Origin: Nostoc sp. XA010
GTDB lineage: Bacteria; Cyanobacteriota; Cyanobacteriia; Cyanobacteriales; Nostocaceae
Direction: 5' to 3'
NCBI RefSeq assembly: GCF_020829625.1
Contig: NZ_JAIVFX010000035.1
Span: 1-64,000 of the forward strand
Length of the DNA: 64,000 bases
The position numbers were made by a program, and so were the translations under genes. Numbering within the stretch: the stretch's first letter is position 1; every line of letters begins with the position of its first letter. The notes under the pieces are model-generated. The model was not told the origin of the DNA. It searched no databases and worked only from the letters and a program-made list of their open reading frames with translations. Positions 10,596-19,480 of this stretch are shown piece after piece.

Positions 10596-10970
10596 TTAAT
10601 CAATTAGCCACTGCATTAATAAGTAAATTATCGAGGTGAACATAAAACTACCAAATAACATCGTCCATGTTATTGCCATAGTTATGAAACTTATCCACTT
10701 ATGATGATGAAATCGTCGCACCTGCCAAATAATCAGTGTGAGATTTGTAGAAAGAGAAAACGCGATTATATTAGCTAGCAATAACCAATGGTCTTCAGTT
10801 ACGCCTTGCATCCAAGGTATTAATGAACCTCCATTTGCGCTATCGGCGCGAAAAGCCGGATCTCTTAACGGTGAAACTTGATAAGCAAAAAGACTAGTAG
10901 CTATCGTTAAAACCAGCAAAAATATCAAACTGAAAATAGAAAAGTGCCGAATCCGTTGAAAACTTGTCAT
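10596..10970 (-). CDS. Hypothetical small integral membrane protein
   Basis: The protein has 124 residues from ATG 10970 (MTSFQRIRHFSIFSL). An AGGAG Shine-Dalgarno sits a few bases upstream and fixes this start over a longer in-frame one at 11018. At least three hydrophobic segments are visible: an N-terminal one (IFSLIFLLVLTIATSLFAY), one near residue 65 (LLLANIIAFSLS) and one near the C-terminus (AITWTMLFGSFMF). A soluble loop (DPAFRADSANGG) follows the first. No known family is recognised. It stands alone between a kinase-like gene and a stretch without clear genes. Confidence 0.6.
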   Translation of the reverse strand: MTSFQRIRHFSIFSLIFLLVLTIATSLFAYQVSPLRDPAFRADSANGGSLIPWMQGVTEDHWLLLANIIAFSLSTNLTLIIWQVRRFHHHKWISFITMAITWTMLFGSFMFTSIIYLLMQWLID

Positions 10971-11018
10971 ACAATCTCCTGAAATTTCAGCTAGCGCTCG
11001 CCTGATGACTACAACCAA

Positions 11019-11675
11019 AGCTGCTACTAACAGCTATGACATTGGTTATTTTGTTCATTTAATTTCTTCAGACCGGATCTAACTCTAAAAGGTTTCAAAG
11101 CTATTTATACAAGTTCTTACTTGAAGGCTCGAAGTAAGTGACTACAGCTAGATTTTAAACACTAAGTAGACAAAGTGAAAATAAGTTTCTCGGTTCAAAA
11201 ACTCCATCTGACTCTGAAAACGCTTTACGCAAAAAACGAATAATCTTGAAGTTGGCATTACAAAGGTTAGAGGCAGCATCAGCCAGCGTATTACAGATGA
11301 TCCGCGATTTTGAAAACATACCCTGGCGACCCACAAAACATAGTTGCTGGTGATGAATGTGGGTAAGAAAATCTGGGAGCAGAGGAAGTAAAACGAACAG
11401 GCAACAAAGTGAGAATTAGCTTGAAGCAATACGAGCAATTGCTTGTGCAACCTTGTCACGATTGTTATCTTGTTCATAGTTCGGCGATATTTACTTTAAG
11501 AAGCTACGCCCAAGCACTTCAGTTGCCCCCAATAGCCAAAATGAAGCCCAGTTGCTTTTATACAACTAGGCTTAAACTACATAATTACAAGAAGCGGGGT
11601 GCTTTAGATTAGACTTCTTAAACCTCTGGTAGCATCTAAAGTTAAACCTCAAACTTCGATTTAAATTTGTGCCAA
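11019..11675. other. 657-bp stretch without a convincing gene
   Basis: Open frames exist on both strands but none has a good start or a recognisable family. On the plus strand an open frame at about 11157-11350 reads like a helical protein fragment (RKKRIILKLALQRLEAA) but lacks an initiation codon, and may be the remnant of a lost gene. No repeat or RNA gene is recognised. Confidence 0.35.
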
Positions 11676-12500
11676 TTACTTTCTCATCAAAACCCTTCGG
11701 CTTGTTCTGTAGAACCCACTTCTAGCAAGAATCGCTAGAAAAGCAAACGCACCTAAACCAAACCAATTTTCCGGCTCAGGAACAGATTGTACCCCTAAAG
11801 AGGCAGAGTAAGAAAGCTCATCAGTATCAGGATCATTTTTTAAAGGTATGCTGTAACTTGCTTCAATAGTTTTCAATCCCTCTTGCGTCCAGGGGATGGA
11901 AAAGATGCCGTCTTTATTCACATCTTCTATTGATTGCCCCAAATATTCCACTAAAACATCTTTTATTGGCGCTCCGTCAAATAAAACCTGAACCTCAAGA
12001 TTTTCTCCTGTTGCAACCTCAAAGGGATTTTCTAAAGGAACAATTTCGAGTTGAAGACCTAATGGCTCCTTTATCGCATCAGACCAGCTATAGAGGCTTT
12101 TGGGGTAATTAAAAGAGCGAAAGGCTTGAGTGTATTCGGTTGTTGCTTCTTTTTTAGAGATGTTTAGATACTGGTTATCCGGGGTGACAACGTAGAAGCC
12201 TCGGTCTACAAAGGCGGATAGTGCTGCAACGTCTTTGTTAGGAATGATAGATATTCCATTTGGAAAATTCTTGATTTCAATAGGGACAACTGCTTTGGTT
12301 AGATCGTAAGCTGTGAGTTCCTTAACACTTGCCGGAGTATAGGGAAGTACTGAGTCTTCCCCCTCCTCTGGATGACCGAACAATAGCGGGATATCTTCGC
12401 CCTGATTGCCAAAGTAGAGAGAGTGAGCTACAGCAGGCTGAACCATTATCGGTAAAATGGTAATAGTCAAAAGCAACTCTCTTAGCCGGATTGTAATCAT
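11676..12500 (-). CDS. PEP-CTERM-anchored DUF4198-like secreted protein
   Basis: This 274-residue protein has an N-terminal signal peptide (hydrophobic LLLTITILPIMVQPAVAHS). The body is a beta-rich domain of the kind annotated DUF4198 (FGHPEEGED; VFDGAPIKDVLVEY). The C-terminus has SVPEP, a hydrophobic segment (LGAFAFLAILA) and a basic tail (RTSRRVLMRK), the tripartite PEP-CTERM signal for exosortase processing. It is therefore probably exported and processed at the cell surface. No exosortase gene is in the window. The DUF4198 call rests on family memory and is less certain than the sorting signal. Confidence 0.75.
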   Translation of the reverse strand: MITIRLRELLLTITILPIMVQPAVAHSLYFGNQGEDIPLLFGHPEEGEDSVLPYTPASVKELTAYDLTKAVVPIEIKNFPNGISIIPNKDVAALSAFVDRGFYVVTPDNQYLNISKKEATTEYTQAFRSFNYPKSLYSWSDAIKEPLGLQLEIVPLENPFEVATGENLEVQVLFDGAPIKDVLVEYLGQSIEDVNKDGIFSIPWTQEGLKTIEASYSIPLKNDPDTDELSYSASLGVQSVPEPENWFGLGAFAFLAILARSGFYRTSRRVLMRK

Positions 12501-13520
12501 TTTGCTTCTCGCTAATGTGTCGTTTTCGTATTGCTTTCGATACAGTTTATTTGCACCAAAAATAACTTTATTCAGGCATGACAGCGCAGCAAATAATTTG
12601 TTAATAAAGATAAAATCTCTTAAAAGCAGCGATAGTGTAACTATTACTACTTACAAGGTCTTTTTCCTTAATATCTGCGCTTGTCAATTTCCGGACTAAG
12701 TTATTAAGTAAAACTTTGCCGTTATCTGTCAAAAAATACAATGCCCCCCTTGGGCATTTACTAAGTTGTTTTCCCAAAATCAGAAAAATTTTGTACTTAG
12801 GGCTTGTCTGTAAATTGGTTGTCAAAAGAGGCAATGGGCAGGGAGAAAACTGAAACGGAGCTTGCACTTTGCCTCAGTTCAAGAGGATAAAGAAGGACGG
12901 GGTTTCTCAACTCTTGGAGAGGCTTTGCCCTAAGCGTACTCCTAGGTCGAAGCAAGCGGGAGCGGAGCGTCTCCTGTCTGAGAAGGGCTGTAGGTAGGGG
13001 AACGTGCCTCACTGGCAAGAGAATGCGATTAAAAGCTGTAACCCTTATTTCACACAGCTTAAAACTTTTCAAGCGTGCCATTCGCGTATGACCGAAAGCT
13101 GACTGGTGATGTTGGAGGTTGTCAACTGTAGTTCGTGCTGTTGGACCAGAACCTAAGGTAGCATGGGGTGCTGTGGCTAAATAACTGTGTTCTCAATCCT
13201 AACTTGACTCGATCGGAGCTTCTTCCACTGCATCAACCAGTAACTCTCTGTCTTGCCCTTCTTTACTTCCTCAATCTTAGACCTGAATACTTACGCTTAT
13301 TTTTATTTCTATAAAGTATAAAAAAAGCTATTAAATGTCTAACTGAAGTGGTAATATTTCCTCAAATCTGTTTCTGTACATTGTAGCTTTATATAAAAAA
13401 ATGGAAAGTAATACGATTGCTCAAACCAGTTTTTGTAGTAGCTAAAGAGGTGAAAAATTGCTGTAAATTAGAGTTTTTTGCTTGTCTCACTATGGTGGTG
13501 GCAGAATGATTTAAAAAATA
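12501..13520. other. 1-kb intergenic region with a cyanobacterial repeat
   Basis: No convincing gene is present. The segment at about 12915-12990 (GCGTACTCCTAGG; GGAGCGGAGCGTCTCCTG) belongs to the GC-rich dispersed repeat type also seen at 28.6 and 53.85 kb. The rest is AT-rich, and the last 200 bp probably contain the promoter of the two-partner secretion operon. Short minus-strand ORFs here are compositional artefacts of the repeat. Confidence 0.5.
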
Positions 13521-15422
13521 GTGAGCTTTTTCACAAAAATGGGGAAAATACGCTGTGTAAGCTTCTGGAATTTAACACTAGCTGTAAAATTAAAATTTAC
13601 CAGAATTTTAGGAGTGTTACTTGCTTTTAACCAAGGTAGTGCCTTGGCTGATGTCTTAGCTATTAATAGCCAGAGACAGTCTGTTAAGGAAATTGAAAAC
13701 TTAACTTTATCAGGAACTCGTCTGTTAACGAGCCAGGATCAATTCCGTCAGATATCTGTGCTCACAACAGGCTTATCAAAGTTGAATCAACTAAGATTAG
13801 ACCCAATTTTGTCTCAGGTTCTCGACTCAGAACCAAAACAGCCAATCCCAATCCCACAGCCACAACCAGAACCTGCCCTCGAACTTCCTCCTAAAACATT
13901 TCCCTCCTCTGAAGAAGGCTTAGACCTTCCTGAAAGTATCATCGTTAGGAAATTCGAGTTTGATGGGAACACGGCGTTTAGCGACGAAAAGTTAACTAAA
14001 ATTACTGATCAATTCACCAAGCGATCGCTAACCTTTGTAGAATTACTAGAAGTTGAGGCTACTGTAACTAAACTCTATACCGATGCCGGGTATATTAATT
14101 GTGGTGCTGTCATCCCGGCTGGTCAAACCTTATCTCAACAGGGATCTGTCGTCAAAATCCAGATTATTGAAGGAGGACTAGAAGAAATTGCGGTAACGGG
14201 TACACGACGGTTGAACTCGAACTACATCCGCAGCAGATTAGCCATTGCCACCGCTAAACCCCTAAATCAAAAGCGCTTGCTGTCAGCTTTGCAACTATTG
14301 CAACTTGACCCCCTAATTCAAAATATATCAGCCGAATTGTCTGCTGGGTCGCGTCCCGAATTAAGTTTACTGACAGTCAAGGTAGTAGAAGCCGACTCCT
14401 TTAATACAGAATTTTTTATAGATAATGGTCGTGCGCCTAGTGTTGGCAGCTTACGACGTGGTGTCCGTATTAACGAAGGAAATTTATTCGGTTTTGGGGA
14501 TGGCTTGAATCTGGAATATATCAATACTGATGGTAGCAACGCCTTTGACTTACGCTACAACATACCTGTTAATCCTCGTAATGGCACAATTACCCTCAGA
14601 GGTGGTTTGACGAGTACTGAAATTGTCGAACCACCCTTTGACCGCCTAGATATCATTGGTAATTCCAATTACTTCGAGTTAGGTTTTCGTCAACCTTTAA
14701 TCTTATCTCCCAACAGAGAATTTGCTGTCGGTCTATCCGCGTTACGACAAGAAAGCAAATCTGAACTGCTAGGGATGCGTGTTCCCCTGTCAGCCGGTGC
14801 TAATGAACAGGGAGAAACCCGCATCTTTGCCTTGCAATTCTTCCAAGAATATCAGCAGCGTAATTCTCAACAAGCCTTAGCCCTGCGCTCTCAATTTAAC
14901 CTTGGTTTAGATATCTTCAATGCTACCGTCAACAATGACCCTCCTGATAGTCGGTTTTTTTCTTGGCGCGGGCAAGGACAATATGTGCGACTTTTAGCAC
15001 CGCAAACTTTACTAGTGATCCGTTCTGACCTGCAAGTGACAACCCGTGCCCTTGTGCCTTTAGAGCAATATGGGCTGGGTGGTCTGCGTAGTGTTCGAGG
15101 TTATCGACAAGATATTCTGTTGACAGATAACGGCTTTTTAGCATCAGCAGAAGTGCAATTACCAGTACTGCGGGTAGAAAACGTCGGAGGAGTTTTGCAA
15201 GTAGTGCCGTTTATTGATTTTGGTGTGGGTTGGAATAGTTCCGGGAATGCAGACCCAAATCCTAATACTTTGCTGGGGTTGGGATTGGGTTTACAGTGGC
15301 AAATGGGCGATCGCCTTAATGCTCGCCTTGATTATGGTATTCCATTAACAGATATTCAAGACAGAGGCAGGACTTTACAGGAAGACGGTATTTATTTTTC
15401 AATAGTTGCGAATCCTTTCTAA
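13521..15422 (+). CDS. TpsB outer-membrane transporter (ShlB/FhaC/HecB family)
   Basis: The 633-residue protein starts at GTG 13521 or at the in-frame ATG 13539. It has an N-terminal hydrophobic export segment, a proline-rich linker (PIPIPQPQPEPALELPP), a ShlB-type POTRA region at about 145-225 (IIVRKFEFDGNTAFSDEKL) and a second POTRA-like part to about 305. A C-terminal Omp85-like 16-strand barrel follows, with the conserved LRSVRGYRQD loop motif and a terminal Phe. It would secrete the partner TpsA across the outer membrane. The TpsA gene follows after 51 nt, the classical two-partner arrangement. Length is normal for the family. Confidence 0.93.
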   Translation: MSFFTKMGKIRCVSFWNLTLAVKLKFTRILGVLLAFNQGSALADVLAINSQRQSVKEIENLTLSGTRLLTSQDQFRQISVLTTGLSKLNQLRLDPILSQVLDSEPKQPIPIPQPQPEPALELPPKTFPSSEEGLDLPESIIVRKFEFDGNTAFSDEKLTKITDQFTKRSLTFVELLEVEATVTKLYTDAGYINCGAVIPAGQTLSQQGSVVKIQIIEGGLEEIAVTGTRRLNSNYIRSRLAIATAKPLNQKRLLSALQLLQLDPLIQNISAELSAGSRPELSLLTVKVVEADSFNTEFFIDNGRAPSVGSLRRGVRINEGNLFGFGDGLNLEYINTDGSNAFDLRYNIPVNPRNGTITLRGGLTSTEIVEPPFDRLDIIGNSNYFELGFRQPLILSPNREFAVGLSALRQESKSELLGMRVPLSAGANEQGETRIFALQFFQEYQQRNSQQALALRSQFNLGLDIFNATVNNDPPDSRFFSWRGQGQYVRLLAPQTLLVIRSDLQVTTRALVPLEQYGLGGLRSVRGYRQDILLTDNGFLASAEVQLPVLRVENVGGVLQVVPFIDFGVGWNSSGNADPNPNTLLGLGLGLQWQMGDRLNARLDYGIPLTDIQDRGRTLQEDGIYFSIVANPF

Positions 15423-15473
15423 AATTTTTTGTCACAAAATCTCTGATTAACAAAGGTCTAGAAATCAAAAGTT

Positions 15474-18400
15474 ATGCAACACTCCAAGCGATCGCTCCTG
15501 TCTTCTACTTTACCTCTATCTATAGGGGTGAATCTTATGTTGGCTTTGTTCTCTTGTATTGCTCCCTGTCCAGCAAAAGCACAAATTACAACTCAAATTA
15601 CACCTGATGCGACTTTAGGCGATAAAAGTTCAGTTGTAGTAAAAGGCAAACTTGAAGGCAGTGATATTGAGCAGATTAATGGGGGAGCAATTCAAGGAAG
15701 CAACCTATTCCACAGTTTCAAAGAATTTAACGTTGGTGAAGGAGGAAAAGCCTATTTTACAAATCCAGGAGAAATTACGAATATTTTGACTAGGGTGACA
15801 GGAGGTAATCCCTCGAATATTCTCGGAACTCTGGGGGTTTTGGGCCAAGCCAATCTGTTCTTCATTAATCCTAATGGAATTGTCTTTGGTGCCAATGCCC
15901 TTTTAAATATGGGAGGATCATTTGTAGCTTCTACCGCAGATAGCCTAGTGTTTGATAATGGGTTGGAGTTTAGCGCCACAAACCCACAAGCACCGCCACT
16001 GCTAACAGTGAATATTCCTGTAGGATTGCGCTTGAGAGAGAATTCAGCGAGCATTGTCAATCAATCATCTGCTGTTCTTTACTTACCGTCGGGGAACACT
16101 TTGGGACTAGTTGGTGGAAATGTCATCCTTGATGGTGGGAGCATGGGAGTACCTGAGGGTCGGATTGAGTTAGGAGGATTAACTGGTACGGGAATAGTCG
16201 GTTTAAATGTCCAAGACGCCCAAGGAATCCCAAGAGTAGGTTCTTTAAGTTTTCCCAATGGTGTTGAACGAGCTGATGTATCCCTCTCTAATGAAGCAGT
16301 GGTGAATGTTGCTGGTAAGGATGGCGGTAGTATCGCTATTAACGGTCGTAATGTAAATATTGTGGGAGGAGGTCGGTTATTAGCTGGAATAGACCCACGT
16401 TTCGGTTCACCTGGAACTCAGGCGGGAAATATTGAAATTAATGCCACTGATCAGGTAGTTTTTAGTGGGCCCATGAGTGGAGCGTTGAATAAAGTGGAGC
16501 CTGGAGCGCAAGGCAACTCTGGTGACATCAATATTAAAGCTCGTTCTCTTGAGGTAAGTGATGGTGCTCAACTCAGTGCTAGTACTTCCGGCAAGGGAGA
16601 TGCAGGTAAGATCCTTATTAATGCTGAAGAACAAGTGCTATTTGATGGAGGAAGTAACCCCAACAATCTCAGTTATGCCTTTAGCCAAGTAGAACAGGGC
16701 GCTGAAGGCAAATCTGGTGGAATTGAAATCAACGCAGGTAATCTAACAGTTACCAATGGTGCTCAACTTAGTGCTAGCACTTCCGGTAAGGGAGATGCAG
16801 GTAAGATCCTGATTAATGCCAAAGAACAGGTGCTATTTGATGGAAAAAGTGATACCGGAAATCCCGGTTACGTATTTAGCTTGGTGGAAGAGGGTGTTGA
16901 AGGCAAATCTGGTGGAATTGAAATCAACGCAGGTAGCGTTACACTGATTAATGGTGCTCAACTCAGTGCTAGTACTTCCGGCAAGGGAGATGCAGGTAAG
17001 ATCCTTATTAATGCTGAAGAACAAGTGCTATTTGATGGAGGAAGTAACCCCAACAATCTCAGTTATGCCTTTAGCCAAGTAGAACAGGGTGCTGAAGGCA
17101 ACTCTGGTGGAATTGAAATCAACGCAGGTAATCTAACAGTTACCAATAGTGCTCAACTTAGTGCTAGCACTTCCGGTAAGGGAGATGCAGGTAAGATCCT
17201 GATTAATGCCAAAGAACAGGTGCTATTTGATGGAAAAAGTGATACCGGAAATCCCGGTTACGTATTTAGCTTGGTGGAAGAGGGTGTTGAAGGCAAATCT
17301 GGTGGAATTGAAATCAACGCAGGTAGCGTTACACTGATTAATGGTGCTCAACTCAGTGCTAGTACTTTCGGCAAGGGAGATGCAGGTAAGATCCTTATTA
17401 ATGCTGAAGAACAAGTGCTATTTGATGGAGGAAGTAACCCTAACAATCTCAGTTATGCCTTTAGCCAAGTAGAACAGGGCGCTGAAGGCAACTCTGGTGG
17501 AATTGAAATTGATGCAGGTAGTTTAACAATTACCAATGGTGCTCAACTTAGTGCTAGTACTTCCGGAACTGGAGATGCAGGTAAGATCCTGATTAATGCC
17601 AAAGAACAGGTGCTATTTGATGGAGAAAGTGACACCGGAAATTTCAGCTATGCCTTTAGTCAAGTGGAAAAGGATGCTGTAGGCGACTCTAGCGGAATTG
17701 AAATCAATGCAGATAGTTTAACAATTACCAATGGTGCTCAACTCAGCGCCAGCACCAAAAGTTCAGGTGATGCAGGTACGATCAACATTACTGCCACTGA
17801 TAAGGTAATCTTTGATGGCGAATCGAGCAAAGGCGATCGCACTGCCTTACTGAGTCAAGTTTTAGAGGGAGCAGTTGGAAAATCAGGCGATATCGAGATT
17901 AAAACTCCAATTTTAGAGGTGACGAATGGTGCCTTTCTGGATGCCAGCACTGAAGGTTCAGGCGATGCAGGCGCAATCAGCATTACTGCCACTGATAAGG
18001 TAATCTTTGATGGCGAATCGAACCAGGGTAACGGCAGTGCTGCAACTAGTCAAGTCACAGATATTGCTACGGGCAATTCTTCTGGAATCGAAATCAGCGC
18101 TCCTATAGTGAGAGTGACCAATGGTGCTCAACTAGATACCAGTACTTTAGGCAAGGGCAATTCTGGTGCAATTCGAGTCACGGCTACTGATAGTCTAGTT
18201 GTTGACGGTACGAGCGATAGCTTCTTGAGTTCCGCTATTACCAGTGAAGTTGGGACTAGTGCAACCGGAGTCTCCCAAGGGATTACTATCAACGCTCCTC
18301 GTTTACAGGTAAGTAATGAGGCTTTTATCAGTGCTAACACTGCTGGACAGGGCAATGCTGGTAACATTGAAATTACGGTTAACACCATTGATCTCTCCAG

Positions 18401-19424
18401 AGACGGACAAATCCGCACTAACACTTCAGCTAGTTCAAAAGCAGGCGATATCACACTGAATGCACAAAATCGTGTTAGTCTAACTGACTTTGGAACCGCA
18501 GTCTTAGCTGAGACTGAAAACACTTCTACCAGTGATGGCGGTAATATCTTCGTGATTGGCTCCCCCAAAAATGTCCTGATTCAAAATGGTGCCCAACTTT
18601 CTGTGAATAGCAAAGGAAGCGGCACAGGAGGCGATATATTTATGCAAACCAATTCTCTAACTTTGGATCAGGGAACGATCTCAGCCGAAACCGCTAAAGA
18701 AAGAGGCGGCAATATCAGCCTAGAGGTAGCAGATTTATTACTGATGGAAGACGACAGCAAAATTACTACCAATGCAGGCATTGAAAGCCAACCAGGGGCA
18801 ATTGGTACTGGCGGCAACATTGTCATTAACACCCAATTTTTAGTTGCACCACCCTCACAACCAAAGGGTAGTGATATAACCGCCAATGCAACTTATGGTG
18901 ACGGTGGCCGTGTTGATATCACAGCTACTAGTATCTTTGGGATTGAATTTCGGGACAAGCCCAGGGATTTCTTCAATGACATCACCGCTAGTTCAGAGTC
19001 TGGTGGCAATCAGGGAGTAGTGAGCATCAATCAAAGGATTGATTCCAGGCAGAATTTAGTGGAATTACCTGCAAATGTTGTTGATCCCAATGACCAAATC
19101 GCCCAAAATCCTTGTAGTAAAGGTGTTGCGAGTGAATTCACGATCACAGGACGGGGTGGACTGCCTCCTAGTCCCAACGAAGACTTGAGCCAAGAAGCTA
19201 CTCAGGTTGCTTTAGTGGAACCAGTCTCAACCGTCAGTAATGTCAAACCACCACAGAAAACCTCCTCTGGGCATAATTCAAAATCCCAAATCCCCAGCCC
19301 GATTGTGCCAGTTCAAGGATGGGTATTCAACAATAAAGGTGAAGTAGTTCTCACCGCTTACAATCCCAACGTCACTGGAACCCATCGTCTACCTAAAAAT
19401 TTAAGCAGTTGTCCTGCACGATAA
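15474..19424 (+). CDS. TpsA filamentous-haemagglutinin-like exoprotein with internal repeats
   Basis: This 1,316-residue protein has a signal peptide (about residues 1-36, ending PAKAQ) and the TPS secretion domain at about 38-170, with its typical NPNGIVFGANALLNMGG motif. The bulk is beta-helix-forming repeats. Residues ~360-760 are near-identical 65-residue units (GAQLSASTSGKGDAGKILIN and relatives). The C-terminus is a shorter variable region with Cys residues (PCSKG; SSCPAR) and no obvious effector domain. It is predicted to be secreted by the upstream TpsB and to act at the cell surface in adhesion or cell-cell contact. It belongs to the same transcription unit as TpsB, CHAT and DUF928. 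Confidence 0.93.
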   Translation: MQHSKRSLLSSTLPLSIGVNLMLALFSCIAPCPAKAQITTQITPDATLGDKSSVVVKGKLEGSDIEQINGGAIQGSNLFHSFKEFNVGEGGKAYFTNPGEITNILTRVTGGNPSNILGTLGVLGQANLFFINPNGIVFGANALLNMGGSFVASTADSLVFDNGLEFSATNPQAPPLLTVNIPVGLRLRENSASIVNQSSAVLYLPSGNTLGLVGGNVILDGGSMGVPEGRIELGGLTGTGIVGLNVQDAQGIPRVGSLSFPNGVERADVSLSNEAVVNVAGKDGGSIAINGRNVNIVGGGRLLAGIDPRFGSPGTQAGNIEINATDQVVFSGPMSGALNKVEPGAQGNSGDINIKARSLEVSDGAQLSASTSGKGDAGKILINAEEQVLFDGGSNPNNLSYAFSQVEQGAEGKSGGIEINAGNLTVTNGAQLSASTSGKGDAGKILINAKEQVLFDGKSDTGNPGYVFSLVEEGVEGKSGGIEINAGSVTLINGAQLSASTSGKGDAGKILINAEEQVLFDGGSNPNNLSYAFSQVEQGAEGNSGGIEINAGNLTVTNSAQLSASTSGKGDAGKILINAKEQVLFDGKSDTGNPGYVFSLVEEGVEGKSGGIEINAGSVTLINGAQLSASTFGKGDAGKILINAEEQVLFDGGSNPNNLSYAFSQVEQGAEGNSGGIEIDAGSLTITNGAQLSASTSGTGDAGKILINAKEQVLFDGESDTGNFSYAFSQVEKDAVGDSSGIEINADSLTITNGAQLSASTKSSGDAGTINITATDKVIFDGESSKGDRTALLSQVLEGAVGKSGDIEIKTPILEVTNGAFLDASTEGSGDAGAISITATDKVIFDGESNQGNGSAATSQVTDIATGNSSGIEISAPIVRVTNGAQLDTSTLGKGNSGAIRVTATDSLVVDGTSDSFLSSAITSEVGTSATGVSQGITINAPRLQVSNEAFISANTAGQGNAGNIEITVNTIDLSRDGQIRTNTSASSKAGDITLNAQNRVSLTDFGTAVLAETENTSTSDGGNIFVIGSPKNVLIQNGAQLSVNSKGSGTGGDIFMQTNSLTLDQGTISAETAKERGGNISLEVADLLLMEDDSKITTNAGIESQPGAIGTGGNIVINTQFLVAPPSQPKGSDITANATYGDGGRVDITATSIFGIEFRDKPRDFFNDITASSESGGNQGVVSINQRIDSRQNLVELPANVVDPNDQIAQNPCSKGVASEFTITGRGGLPPSPNEDLSQEATQVALVEPVSTVSNVKPPQKTSSGHNSKSQIPSPIVPVQGWVFNNKGEVVLTAYNPNVTGTHRLPKNLSSCPAR
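16566..17760 (+). repeat. 390-bp superperiod tandem repeats inside tpsA (two alternating 195-bp units)
   Basis: Two 195-bp units alternate A-B-A-B-A-B'. The unit with TTTGATGGAGGAAG occurs near 16640, 17030 and 17420; the unit with TTTGATGGAAAAAG or GAGAAAG occurs near 16835, 17225 and 17615, so the exact period is 390 bp. Successive copies differ by only a few bases (for example GGTGCT/AGTGCT), which implies recent expansion by recombination. Each unit encodes 65 residues, so copy changes keep the frame. Confidence 0.95.
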
Positions 19425-19480
19425 GGCCCAGAAAAAAGGTGAAAACAATTATTTTTGTGAATTACTTGACAGGATAAAAT

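Noticed and set aside
11148..11477. 109-codon minus-strand ORF, Phe/Cys-rich
   Set aside because: Composition looks like antisense; the plus strand shows a better helical fragment but without a start, so no gene was called.
12797..13081. 94-codon minus-strand ORF before tpsB
   Set aside because: It runs through a GC-rich dispersed repeat; residues are Leu/Arg-rich from the repeat and no ribosome site is seen.
16566..17760. Possible CRISPR or satellite array
   Set aside because: The 195-bp units are coding and in frame within the TpsA stalk.
15752..18886. Several long minus-strand ORFs across tpsA
   Set aside because: They mirror the repeat units of tpsA, have no start context and no family likeness; they are shadows of the real gene.
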